Made by a program: the position numbers and the translations under genes. Under the pieces are notes generated by a model that worked only from the letters and a program-made list of their open reading frames with translations, searched no databases and was not told where the DNA came from. From Thermaceae bacterium (GTDB lineage: Bacteria > Deinococcota > Deinococci > Deinococcales > Marinithermaceae): a stretch of 33,239 nucleotides of DNA. The stretch lies in NCBI GenBank assembly GCA_027067955.1, contig JAMOUW010000053.1, positions 1 through 33,239 on the forward strand, given 5' to 3'. Of the stretch, positions 8,464-15,149 are shown piece after piece. Every line of letters starts with the position of its first letter. The first letter of the stretch is position 1.

Positions 8464-9891
8464 TTATTTGGTTGATTGTGACATCACCGCGTATCCGTCC
8501 CGCCGCAAGTCGCCCACGGCCAGGCCCGAAAGGCTGACAGCATGCACCCCACCAAAATAAAAATCCTTGCGGGGCCACTGGTTGACAGCAAACTCACCCG
8601 CGAGCATCCCCAAAGCATCCGGGCCCAACCCGGGCTCGATTTCCAGGCGCTGATCCTCGTAATGAATACGGGACGCACCCACGGATCGCTCAAGGCTCCA
8701 TCTCTGGATCAGCAAATGGGCAGCCACCTGGAAAACAGCCGTCCGGATTCGCTTCGAGCCCCCGGAACCCAGAGCATAGGCATCGGTACCCGTTTCGAGA
8801 ACGACCGGAGCCATCATGGAAACCAGGCGGGTACCCGCCTCCGGCGGCAGTCGGTCGGGGGGTAGCACGTCATCTTCGCCCAGCATGTTGTTAAGAAAAA
8901 TGCCGGTACCCGGTGCCACCAGCCCCGACCCCTCGCCGTTGGTTACGGTCATGGCCAGCAGGCGCCCCTCGGTATCGCGAATGGAGAGATGGGTTGTGCC
9001 GCGGCGCAAACCAGGACCCTCAGCGACCCTGCGCATGGCCCGGGCTACTCCCAGATAATGCTGGGCTTCATTCTCGCTATTGTGCGGCTCTTCGAAATAA
9101 CTTTGCAACAAACGCGCCACCGCTGCTCCGCCGCGAGAAGGGCCGCTGGCGCGGCAAAGAGCGAAACCGTCCAACCCGTCTTCCCGTGGAGGGCCGGCGA
9201 TGAGTTGCTGGCTGGCAAGGTCGGCCTCGGTGAGCAGGCCGCCGCCTGTTTGCAGGTAATCAACCAGTTCGCGGGCAGTGGAGCCGGAGTAGAAAGCGTT
9301 CGCCCCCTCGCCGGGTAAACGCTCCAGGAAACCTGCGTAATCGACATTGCGGAGCAGTTCCCCCGCCCGCAGCAACCGCCCTTCGGGGGCAAAGATGCCG
9401 CGGGCCTCGGGGGTAAGCGTCAAAATGGGCTCGATCAGGGTGAACAAATACGCCCGCAGGCCGGAAACCGGCTCCCCTTTTCGAGCAGCGGCAATCGCGG
9501 GCTCCACCAGACGCCCCAGCGGCATGACGCCATGCGCCGCGTGCACCCCTAGCAGACCCTGCAGGGTCCCCGGCACCGCGACGGAAGCGGCGCCCGCGTG
9601 GTAAACGCCAGTCGCGCCGCCATAGTCGACCTGCACCTCGACGGTTCGGGCACGGCCCACCCGCCGGAGCCCGAGACCGGGCATATTGGTGAAAAAATCA
9701 TAAAACCGTGACTTCCCCGCCGGCTCACGTACTATCATCAGACCCCCGCCACCCATTCCGGCCAGCACCGGCTCGGCCAGGGGCTGTATGAACGCGGCCG
9801 CTACCGCTGCATCGTAGGCGTTACCGCCCTCGGCCAGTACCCGGGCAGCGGTGCGAGCGGTAAGTTCGTGGCCTGCAGCAACAGCGTACAT
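8464..9891 (-). CDS. ggt: Gamma-glutamyltransferase family protein
   Basis: 475 residues, shorter than enterobacterial GGT (about 580). The N-terminal GGNAYDAAVAAAF and GMGGGGLMIV blocks are family hallmarks. The autoprocessing site is GTTHLS, with the candidate nucleophile Thr299 at the new N-terminus of the small subunit, followed by MTVTNGEGSG, NNMLGE and GSGGSKRIRTA (where the family usually has GSPGG). The enzyme would hydrolyse or transfer gamma-glutamyl groups of glutathione-like or other gamma-glutamyl compounds. No signal peptide is visible at the chosen start, so an intracellular location is possible, unlike periplasmic GGT. A TATTCT hexamer ends 7 nt before the ATG (9899-9904), pointing to leaderless expression. 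It is divergent from the dipeptidase at 10085. Confidence 0.9.
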   Translation of the reverse strand: MYAVAAGHELTARTAARVLAEGGNAYDAAVAAAFIQPLAEPVLAGMGGGGLMIVREPAGKSRFYDFFTNMPGLGLRRVGRARTVEVQVDYGGATGVYHAGAASVAVPGTLQGLLGVHAAHGVMPLGRLVEPAIAAARKGEPVSGLRAYLFTLIEPILTLTPEARGIFAPEGRLLRAGELLRNVDYAGFLERLPGEGANAFYSGSTARELVDYLQTGGGLLTEADLASQQLIAGPPREDGLDGFALCRASGPSRGGAAVARLLQSYFEEPHNSENEAQHYLGVARAMRRVAEGPGLRRGTTHLSIRDTEGRLLAMTVTNGEGSGLVAPGTGIFLNNMLGEDDVLPPDRLPPEAGTRLVSMMAPVVLETGTDAYALGSGGSKRIRTAVFQVAAHLLIQRWSLERSVGASRIHYEDQRLEIEPGLGPDALGMLAGEFAVNQWPRKDFYFGGVHAVSLSGLAVGDLRRDGYAVMSQSTK

Positions 9892-10028
9892 GGAGAATAG
9901 AATACGATGGATAGCCGCAGCCGCCAGTGACCTTGTGCATTCTCGCCACTGCCACTAGCGCCGGATCCCGGCCCCGGGCGCAAGCGGAAGCACCCATACG
10001 AAAGCAACCCCGTTCCCCGGAACATGTC

Positions 10029-10057
10029 TTGAATCAAGTAACTATACACAGGATAAA
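10029..10057 (+). promoter_or_regulatory. Putative promoter of the dipeptidase gene
   Basis: TTGAAT (10029-10034) and GATAAA (10052-10057) are spaced by 17 nt, 27 bases upstream of the GTG start at 10085. No Shine-Dalgarno lies before the GTG. The rest of the 193-bp divergent interval (9892-10084) shows no gene. Confidence 0.45.
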
Positions 10058-10084
10058 TAGCCCGGCTTGGCGTAGCATAAAAAC

Positions 10085-11107
10085 GTGAAACCTCCGCACC
10101 CTCCCCTGGTTGACGCCCACCTCGACCTGGCCCACAACGCGCTCGACGCGGGGCTCGACCTGACCCTGCCGCTCGAAGAGCTCAGGCGGCAACACACGGA
10201 GGGCGACGTGCCCACGGTCACGCTGCCAGCGCTGGAGGAGGCGGGCGCGGCGCTCGTCTTCGCCACCCTCTTCGCCGGCCCCTACCACCCCGAGCACAAC
10301 CCGGAGGGTTACCGCACCCCGGACGAAGCCCACGACCGGGCCCTGCGCCAGCTCGGGCTCTACCACCGCTGGGCGGACGAGGGCCGGGTGCGGCTCGTCA
10401 CCGACCGCGCCGGGCTCGAAGCCCACCTGAGGGTCTGGGAAGGGGACGGCTTGGTCGGCCTGCTCGTCCTGATGGAGGGCGCCGACCCGATACGAACCCC
10501 CGACGAGCTGGGCTTCTGGGCCGACGCCGGGGTGCGGCTGGTGGGCCCGGCCTGGGGCGGCACCCGCTACGCTGGCGGCAGCTGGAACGGCACCGGCGGC
10601 CTCACCGATCTGGGTCGCAAGCTGATAGTGGCCCTGCAGGACGAACCGCGGGTAGCGCTCGACGCCAGCCACCTCTCGGAACGCTCTTTCTGGGACGCGG
10701 TCGAACTTTACAGCGGTCCCTTGCTGGCCAGCCATTCCAATGTCCGCCGCTACGTGGACCACGAACGCCACCTCACCGACGCTATGATCCGCGCGATCGG
10801 CGAGCGCGGCGGTGTGATCGGCACCGTTCTCTACAACGCCTTCTTGCAAGCAGGCTGGCAGCGCGGTAGCGAACGGCCAGGGCTCAATATCATCACCCGC
10901 AACATGGCCCACGTAGCCAACCTGATCGGCTGGGAACGCGTAGGTATAGGCTCCGACTTCGACGGCGGTTTCGGCGCCCGCGAACTGCCCGAGACTCTCG
11001 ACCGCCCGGCCGACCTGCGGCGGCTGGAGGGCGTGCTGCCACCAGGCACCTTCGCGGGCGTGCTCGGCGAGAACTGGCTGCGCTGGCTACGCAGCTGGCT
11101 ACCGTAA
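10085..11107 (+). CDS. Membrane dipeptidase family (peptidase M19)
   Basis: 340 residues, complete. The binuclear zinc ligands of M19 enzymes are all present: H12-L-D14 (DAHLDL), the bridging Glu131 (LMEGADP), His196 (DASHLS), His217 (LASHSNVR) and Asp291 (GSDFDGG). It would hydrolyse dipeptides, with tolerance for D-residues at the second position in characterised relatives. No signal peptide is visible, so the bacterial form is probably cytoplasmic. The start is GTG with no Shine-Dalgarno. The last 204 bp are duplicated 3.3 kb downstream at 14227-14430, beyond an inserted cassette; the gene itself remains intact and in frame to its TAA. Confidence 0.92.
   Translation: MKPPHPPLVDAHLDLAHNALDAGLDLTLPLEELRRQHTEGDVPTVTLPALEEAGAALVFATLFAGPYHPEHNPEGYRTPDEAHDRALRQLGLYHRWADEGRVRLVTDRAGLEAHLRVWEGDGLVGLLVLMEGADPIRTPDELGFWADAGVRLVGPAWGGTRYAGGSWNGTGGLTDLGRKLIVALQDEPRVALDASHLSERSFWDAVELYSGPLLASHSNVRRYVDHERHLTDAMIRAIGERGGVIGTVLYNAFLQAGWQRGSERPGLNIITRNMAHVANLIGWERVGIGSDFDGGFGARELPETLDRPADLRRLEGVLPPGTFAGVLGENWLRWLRSWLP
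10900..11103 (+). repeat. 204-bp direct repeat, proximal copy (3' end of dipeptidase gene)
   Basis: Matches 14227-14430 over 204 positions without gaps and with eight substitutions that I can count (about 96% identity). It starts at CAACATGGCCCACG and runs to the penultimate codon of the dipeptidase. Four of the substitutions' codons change the residue (T/P, G/D, T/S, S/G). It marks the left boundary of the cassette. Confidence 0.95.
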
Positions 11108-11205
11108 AAACCTATTATAGATTTTTAGATCAACATTTTTTGAAATCGGTGGGATTAAGGGAAATGGCTGTTAAATTACAACACCGGCCAAACTAGTATT
11201 TTCAA

Positions 11206-11925
11206 TTATTCTTGGCTTATCAAGCCTCTAGCGAACATTTGTTTCTCCAGTACAGCAAAAAGCACTATTCCTAATGCAAAAACTGCCAGACTCACCGCCC
11301 ACGCTGACCATGGGATGACTGCAGCCCCACGCGTATATAGCACAGCTGCTGCCAGCGGAAACCATCCCTTTGAAAAGGCGAGAACGCTATCGGGAACACC
11401 AACGGCAAGGGCCAGAAGCAGCAGCATCAGGATCTGTGGCAATTGCCCCAACTTCCGGTAGACCAAGCTCAAACCTGCGATGACCATACCCAGACCCATG
11501 GCAAAAAAGCCTACAAGAGGCGTGGCCGCAAGAAATCGCCAAGCGAGATCGGGGTGGCCAAGCAGCCAGCCTGGCACCAAATAAACCAGGAACGCCATAG
11601 TGAGTATAGACTCTAACAACCTTCCTGCACCCGCAGCCAATAACATCGGAGCGGATTTTAACGGATATAGATAGAACTCTTCTAATGAACCTTTATCCAC
11701 CAACGTTTGCATGATGGACGTTAGACCAACGCCCAAGAAAAAAGCGAGGAATACCCGGGTAAAATTAACTGCCGCATCACCTCCAATTATTACCGAGCTC
11801 CCCGAGGCGATTAAAAAAACAAAGCCCGAAAAAACCAACAGGTTAACGATAGCCTGTAGAGGATAACGGTATTCCTCTAGAAGCCTATTTCTGAATGTCA
11901 TCCATGCGAAACTAAAGTAGTTCAT
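11206..11925 (-). CDS. ABC-2 type transporter permease of the peptide cassette
   Basis: 239 residues from the ATG at 11925, with about six hydrophobic membrane segments, beginning MNYFSFAWMTFRNRLLEEYR, the usual ABC-2 style amphipathic N-terminus before the first segment. No periplasmic binding-protein features are seen. I chose ATG 11925 because GAGGA lies 4 nt upstream; ATG 11934 and a longer frame to 11991 are possible but lie inside the ATPase gene. The gene overlaps the ATPase stop by 14 bp, so the pair is translationally coupled and should form one exporter. By position it would export, or give immunity to, the cassette peptides (inference). The 3' end is AT-rich without a clear terminator. 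Confidence 0.82.
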   Translation of the reverse strand: MNYFSFAWMTFRNRLLEEYRYPLQAIVNLLVFSGFVFLIASGSSVIIGGDAAVNFTRVFLAFFLGVGLTSIMQTLVDKGSLEEFYLYPLKSAPMLLAAGAGRLLESILTMAFLVYLVPGWLLGHPDLAWRFLAATPLVGFFAMGLGMVIAGLSLVYRKLGQLPQILMLLLLALAVGVPDSVLAFSKGWFPLAAAVLYTRGAAVIPWSAWAVSLAVFALGIVLFAVLEKQMFARGLISQE

Positions 11926-12859
11926 TTTCCTCATTCCCCGAAACAAGATCGAGAAAAGCGTCTTCGAAGCTCGCAGTCTGCTCAACAGCACTCAGATCCC
12001 AATTGTTCTCACAGGCAACGCGCATGAGCTCGGCAATCAATTTCGGCTCCATAGGTATGGCCACCGAAGTGGGTGTCTGCTGCTCGACCCAGGGATGCAA
12101 AGCAGTTAGATTTTCATTGATTTCTTCCCGGAAAGAAACGACTAGTTTTTGCCCCTGGGCTTTGCTCTTTAGCGCCTCTACCGTACCTTCGAAAACCGTA
12201 ACACCATCATGAATAACCACCACACGGTCGCTCAGGCGCTCCAAGAGGTTTAGCTGGTGAGAGGTAACAATAACGCTGCGTCCTTCGTCTTTGGCTTCAT
12301 AAATCAGACGGCTTAATTCACGCACCGACTCCACATCCAATCCGATGGTAGGTTCGTCCAACACCAACAGCTCCGGATCATTGAGCATAGCGATGGCCAG
12401 TACCATTTTCTGCTTCATACCCAGCGAAAAACGCATGAGCTGCATACGCGAGCTCTCAGCGATTCCGAACCGCTCGAGCAATCGTAATCCCCTCTTCACG
12501 CCCTCACCTACGCCGATGCCAGTGGCAGCTCCGAGGTAGGCGAAAGTGTCTACCGGTGTCCAGCGATCACGCAATAAACGTCGCCCGTTCAGTACAGCTC
12601 CCACCCTGCGCAGAATCTCACTGCGCTGAGTCTGAGGATCTAGACCCGCTACCTCGAGCTCACCCTTCGCACGGTGCATAAGGCCTAGCAAAACGCGGAT
12701 GAGCGTGGTCTTCCCGGCCCCATTGCGCCCCAGCAGACCTACGATCTCGCCTGTATACAAGGTTAAATCGCTACCTTTCAACGCCCAAATCTTATTTTGG
12801 CCAGGCGGGTGATAGGCAGCGTATAGGTCATGGGCATACACGATACGTTCCGCATTCAT
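11912..12859 (-). CDS. ABC transporter ATP-binding protein of the peptide cassette
   Basis: 315 residues. Walker A is GRNGAGKT (44-51), Q-loop region follows, the signature is the non-LSGGQ form SLGMK (145-149) common among ABC-2 and lantibiotic-immunity ATPases, Walker B is LLVLDEP (164-170, Glu169), D-loop GLD, and the switch His is H201 (TSHQ). About 90 extra residues after the ATPase core form a C-terminal domain typical of this subfamily. It pairs with the overlapping permease at 11206-11925. Its ATG overlaps the stop of the CPBP protease by 4 bp, so the three genes are coupled. Likely role is energising export of, or immunity to, the cassette peptides. Confidence 0.9.
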   Translation of the reverse strand: MNAERIVYAHDLYAAYHPPGQNKIWALKGSDLTLYTGEIVGLLGRNGAGKTTLIRVLLGLMHRAKGELEVAGLDPQTQRSEILRRVGAVLNGRRLLRDRWTPVDTFAYLGAATGIGVGEGVKRGLRLLERFGIAESSRMQLMRFSLGMKQKMVLAIAMLNDPELLVLDEPTIGLDVESVRELSRLIYEAKDEGRSVIVTSHQLNLLERLSDRVVVIHDGVTVFEGTVEALKSKAQGQKLVVSFREEINENLTALHPWVEQQTPTSVAIPMEPKLIAELMRVACENNWDLSAVEQTASFEDAFLDLVSGNEENELL

Positions 12860-13596
12860 AAAGTGGTCTGCCTTCCTTTAGCGTCAGCAACATAGTTTAG
12901 CACTGAATGCATCAACCAACCCGGCCACAACGCGTGGAAAACAATGTTGAAATACATGAATATACCAGAGGCTAAAGTAATAAAAACTAATGATGAATAA
13001 ATATAACGCCCTGGAGCGACATCTTGGCTCTTAGCTACCAGGAGCAGGGGAAAATAATGCATATATGCAAATAAAAGAGCCTGTACAGTTAAAGCCAGGG
13101 TGGCACCAAATAGTAACGCAACTCCAAAAAATAGCAAGCCCCGGTATAATATTTCTTCCCATAGCACCTGCCCGGTTATCACAATAGGTTTTACCCATGC
13201 CTGCGAAGCACATCTGGATTCATCTGTTATTTTTTCGGCTGCAGGGCATTCATTCTTATTTGTCATTGTTTTCGATGGCGAGACATCTACACTTTTCATC
13301 AACCCTTGGTAATCGGCGCCTGCCCTAGCCCACCGAATGTAGTAAACATTGGCTACCGAAACGACCGCCATAATAAAAAGGTACGTACCCAGCTTGAATA
13401 GACTTAATTTTACAAAAGAAATTATAGGAAAATAAAAAGGGGCTTTTACAAATAATCCCAGAGTAAACCAGATTAGCGAAAGTGCAATCGACAAGATTAC
13501 AGCATTGGTGCGCCCAGGACATGCATGGCGCTTTGCAATGCGATAGGTGGCAAAAAGATACAGGATTACGACGATATCCACGGGGCGCACCACCAA
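12856..13596 (-). CDS. CPBP-family intramembrane metalloprotease
   Basis: 246 residues, about seven hydrophobic segments. All three CPBP (CAAX protease/bacteriocin-processing) motifs are seen: E147-E148-x3-R152 (WEEILYRG), F176-x3-H180 (FAYMH) and H230-x3-N234 (HSVLN), so it should be catalytically competent. Characterised members of the family cleave prenylated proteins or process and give immunity to bacteriocin-like peptides. The loop at about residues 93-135 is hydrophilic and has two Cys residues. The start is not ATG: TTG 13596 followed by GTG 13593 and GTG 13590, without a clear Shine-Dalgarno; the exact start is uncertain. It lies 41 bp after the 43-residue peptide gene and overlaps the ABC ATPase by 4 bp. 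Confidence 0.85.
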   Translation of the reverse strand: MVVRPVDIVVILYLFATYRIAKRHACPGRTNAVILSIALSLIWFTLGLFVKAPFYFPIISFVKLSLFKLGTYLFIMAVVSVANVYYIRWARAGADYQGLMKSVDVSPSKTMTNKNECPAAEKITDESRCASQAWVKPIVITGQVLWEEILYRGLLFFGVALLFGATLALTVQALLFAYMHYFPLLLVAKSQDVAPGRYIYSSLVFITLASGIFMYFNIVFHALWPGWLMHSVLNYVADAKGRQTTL

Positions 13597-13637
13597 GGGG
13601 CTTAGACTCAGTCAATCCGAAGCACGATTAGAAGGGG

Positions 13638-13769
13638 CTAGCTCTTATACCAGACGTTGTTGCAGCAAATGATTGTGATGTCGTAGCCACAACATGCTTT
13701 CTTGATTTCGATCTTGAGATTCTTCAACTCATGCAAGAACCACCGCAACTTTTCCCACAACTTCCGCAT
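13638..13769 (-). CDS. 43-residue Cys-rich peptide with CCG motif (peptide 1)
   Basis: Small gene read directly from the sequence: ATG at 13767-13769, TAG at 13638-13640, preceded by AGGAGGT with 6 nt spacing (13776-13782), a near-perfect Shine-Dalgarno. The peptide begins with an amphipathic, Trp-rich basic helix (MRKLWEKLRWFLHELKNL) and continues with KKACCGYDITIICC; Cys residues are 26, 27, 35 and 36. Net charge is about +5. Residues 19-34 align with the upstream 37-residue peptide (K-I-x-x-K-[AG]-C-C-G-x-x-I-x-I). No double-Gly leader or Sec signal is seen. Probably a precursor peptide cleaved by the adjacent CPBP protease and moved by the ABC transporter (inference). I recognise no named family. 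Confidence 0.75.
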   Translation of the reverse strand: MRKLWEKLRWFLHELKNLKIEIKKACCGYDITIICCNNVWYKS

Positions 13770-13775
13770 GCTGAC

Positions 13776-13782
13776 ACCTCCT
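13776..13782 (-). promoter_or_regulatory. Ribosome binding site of peptide 1
   Basis: AGGAGGT on the minus strand, 6 nt before the ATG at 13769. It is the strongest argument that this 43-codon frame is translated. Confidence 0.8.
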
Positions 13783-13810
13783 TACAGCAAAACACTTCTC
13801 TACGACGGAA

Positions 13811-13924
13811 CTAACCAATGTTGATGATCACTTTACCGTTCCTGGAAATCACGATATACACTCCGCAGCACCCCTTGACGATCTTTATCCGTGCCCGTTT
13901 GATCAATGAAAGGATTGCCTTCAT
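13811..13924 (-). CDS. 37-residue basic peptide with CCG motif (peptide 2)
   Basis: ATG at 13922-13924, TAG at 13811-13813, preceded by AAGGAGGTGA (13931-13940), a complete complement of the 16S anti-Shine-Dalgarno, 9 nt from AGGAGG to ATG. The peptide has no acidic residue and eight Lys/Arg. Layout: hydrophobic-basic N-terminus (MKAILSLIKRARIKIVK), then GCCGVYIVIS (Cys19, Cys20, Gly21), then a short beta-like NGKVIINIG tail. It shares the K-[AG]-C-C-G core and hydrophobic spacing with peptide 1, 41 bp downstream, so the two are paralogous or act together. It is the first gene of the cassette, directly after the poly-G promoter region. No known family recognised; a bacteriocin-, signal- or membrane-active peptide is the likeliest role (inference). 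Confidence 0.75.
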   Translation of the reverse strand: MKAILSLIKRARIKIVKGCCGVYIVISRNGKVIINIG

Positions 13925-13930
13925 AGGAAT

Positions 13931-13940
13931 TCACCTCCTT
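13931..13940 (-). promoter_or_regulatory. Ribosome binding site of peptide 2
   Basis: AAGGAGGTGA on the minus strand, a 10-base complement to the 16S rRNA 3' end, positioned to serve the ATG at 13924. Confidence 0.85.
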
Positions 13941-13955
13941 TCTCTTGTAGTTGGA

Positions 13956-13991
13956 AATTTACTCCCCCCCCCCCCCCACCACCTATGTCAA
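13956..13991 (-). promoter_or_regulatory. Putative phase-variable promoter of the peptide cassette
   Basis: On the minus strand a consensus -35 TTGACA (13986-13991) is followed 24 nt later by a -10-like TAAATT (13956-13961, 4/6). The spacer contains 14 consecutive G (13964-13977). A spacer of 17 nt would require 7 G, so the present length looks unfavourable, and slipped-strand changes in the tract would change promoter strength. Leader to peptide 2 would be about 25 nt and include its Shine-Dalgarno. Promoter identity is inference. Confidence 0.5.
13964..13977 (+). repeat. Homopolymer C14 (G14 on the transcribed-gene strand)
   Basis: Fourteen uninterrupted C residues on the plus strand, the longest homopolymer I see in the window. 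It lies between the -35 and -10 elements of the peptide cassette. The exact length may be affected by sequencing or assembly error. Confidence 0.9.
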
Positions 13992-14226
13992 GTAGGCATG
14001 TTTGCATATCGGCAAAAGCAGCCATTATTTTTCATTGCGCAAATCTGGTAGAACTTTGCTTTTTAACCGGCGGCTTGCAAGATAACCTCCGCGCAATCGT
14101 CGCTAACCATTGCGGCAAACTTTTGCGTCGAGTATAAAAAGGCTCAAAAGCGCGCCGGTTATGCGATCATGATTGGAAGTAACGCAAGCCATGCGGCGAT
14201 GCTTTTTGGCTTAAGGTGGCTACGTA

Positions 14227-14430
14227 CAACATGGCCCACGTAGCCAACCTGATCGGCTGGGAACGCGTAGGCATAGGCTCCGACTTCGACGGCGGTTTCG
14301 GCGCCCGCGAACTGCCCGAGCCTCTCGACCGCCCGGCCGACCTGCGGCGGCTGGAGGATGTGCTGCCGCCAGGCTCCTTCGCGGGCGTGCTCGGCGAGAA
14401 CTGGCTGCGCTGGCTGCGCGGCTGGCTACC
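14227..14430 (+). repeat. 204-bp direct repeat, distal copy
   Basis: Second copy of the dipeptidase 3' end (compare 10900-11103): same length, no gaps, eight substitutions. It ends two bases before its own in-frame stop context diverges (ACC TTATTAG here, ACC GTAA in the intact gene). Confidence 0.95.
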
Positions 14431-14437
14431 TTATTAG
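14227..14437 (+). pseudogene. Truncated C-terminal fragment of M19 dipeptidase
   Basis: Encodes only the last about 70 residues of the dipeptidase, including the GSDFDGG metal-ligand motif, in an intact frame ending at TAG 14437. The N-terminal 270 residues with the other zinc ligands are absent, so it cannot be an active peptidase. A GTG 11 bases upstream of the repeat could start it, but no Shine-Dalgarno is visible. It is a by-product of the event that placed the peptide cassette, or the remnant of the original gene end. Confidence 0.9.
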
Positions 14438-14457
14438 GGTAGCGCGGCCAAAGCAAG

Positions 14458-14479
14458 CGCGGGCCCTTCCGGGCCCGCG
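14458..14479 (-). terminator. Terminator of the V-ATPase operon
   Basis: 9-bp GC stem (CGCGGGCCC/GGGCCCGCG) with a TTCC loop, 22 bases after the atpD stop. In the minus direction it is followed by TTGCTTTGG, a weak T-rich tail. Confidence 0.7.
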
Positions 14480-14501
14480 GGAAGGCAAACGGGAAACGGG
14501 T

Positions 14502-15137
14502 TCAGGCCGTGGCGGGCTGCTTTTCTTCCTTCTCGCTCTTGGCCTTGATACGCTTGAGGCGGAAGGTGTCCTCGCGCTCGCGCTGCTCCAGCACCAGCTT
14601 AATGAAGCGCATCTGGTGCAGCACGCCGGGGATCACCACCTGCTCGAGCGCGTTGACGCGGCGGGTCGTCTTTTTGATCTCCTCACCGATGCGGCGCAGC
14701 CGGGTCTCGGTGTTGGCTACCTCGACGAGCGCCTCGGCGAAACGGCGGAATGCCTCCTGGGCCTTCAGGGTCTGCCCACCCATGGCGATCGGGCTTACCG
14801 CCGCGCCTTCGGGCCACCTGGCGATTAGTTTCGGCACCTTGGTACCCCAGACGTTCTCAACCTCGGCCTCCACGTCGCTGAGGACCGGCATGCCCAGCGC
14901 CAGCGCGTCCACGGCTTCGGGGCCGTCGAAGGCCTTCGCCAGAAACAAGGCGAAGTAGGCGTCCTTCGCCGCCGCCTCCAACCTCTTGCGAGCCTCGAGG
15001 GTCTCATGCACCAGCGCGAAGAACTCCCCCACCAGCGCGTCGCGCTTCTTCTTGAGCAGGTCCACCCCCTTGCTCGCCAGCTGTAGCTGGCTGCGTTTTT
15101 GCAAAAGGGTCATCCGGGTGGGGCTGATCTGTTCCAT
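14502..15137 (-). CDS. atpD: V/A-type ATPase subunit D (central stalk)
   Basis: 211 residues, the usual length for the V/A-type D subunit. Begins MEQISPTRMTLLQKRSQLQL with the conserved P-T-[RK]-x-x-L-x-x-[LK]-[KR] start, followed by a long coiled coil; the C-terminal half has TRRVNALEQVVIPG, a family signature. D forms the rotor shaft inside the A3B3 head and couples hydrolysis or synthesis to rotation of the proteolipid ring. Last gene of the operon, 12 bp after atpB. The C-terminal tail is charged (KSEKEEKQP). Confidence 0.95.
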   Translation of the reverse strand: MEQISPTRMTLLQKRSQLQLASKGVDLLKKKRDALVGEFFALVHETLEARKRLEAAAKDAYFALFLAKAFDGPEAVDALALGMPVLSDVEAEVENVWGTKVPKLIARWPEGAAVSPIAMGGQTLKAQEAFRRFAEALVEVANTETRLRRIGEEIKKTTRRVNALEQVVIPGVLHQMRFIKLVLEQREREDTFRLKRIKAKSEKEEKQPATA

Positions 15138-15149
15138 ATCGCCTCCGGA

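Larger units (their letters stand above)
11104..14226. mobile_element. Inserted AT-richer cassette encoding small peptides and their processing/export genes
   Basis: About 3.1 kb lying between two copies of the dipeptidase 3' end. Its genes are all on the minus strand and visibly richer in A/T than the dipeptidase and ATPase genes on either side. A 7-bp TGGCTAC occurs at both boundaries (11096-11102 and 14217-14223). No transposase, integrase or terminal inverted repeats are visible, so the mode of entry is unclear; homologous recombination using a donor dipeptidase 3' end is one possibility. Bases 11108-11205 (3' flank) and 14050-14226 hold no recognisable gene. Confidence 0.65.

Noticed and set aside
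10034-10912. 292-codon minus-strand open frame
   Set aside because: Antisense to the dipeptidase with all its zinc ligands; low-complexity Val/Gly/Arg composition and no ribosome binding site.
11104-11130. Weak AT-only inverted repeat after the dipeptidase (AAAAACCTA ... TAGATTTTT)
   Set aside because: Nine-base arms with a mismatch and no GC; too weak to call as a terminator.
13325-13615. 96-codon minus-strand frame overlapping the CPBP protease start
   Set aside because: Different frame from the protease, TTG-initiated and without family features; the protease frame carries the membrane segments and motifs.
13818-14051. 77-codon plus-strand open frame over the poly-C tract
   Set aside because: It contains a run of prolines encoded by the C14 tract and lies antisense to peptide 2, which has a near-perfect Shine-Dalgarno; no ribosome binding site of its own.
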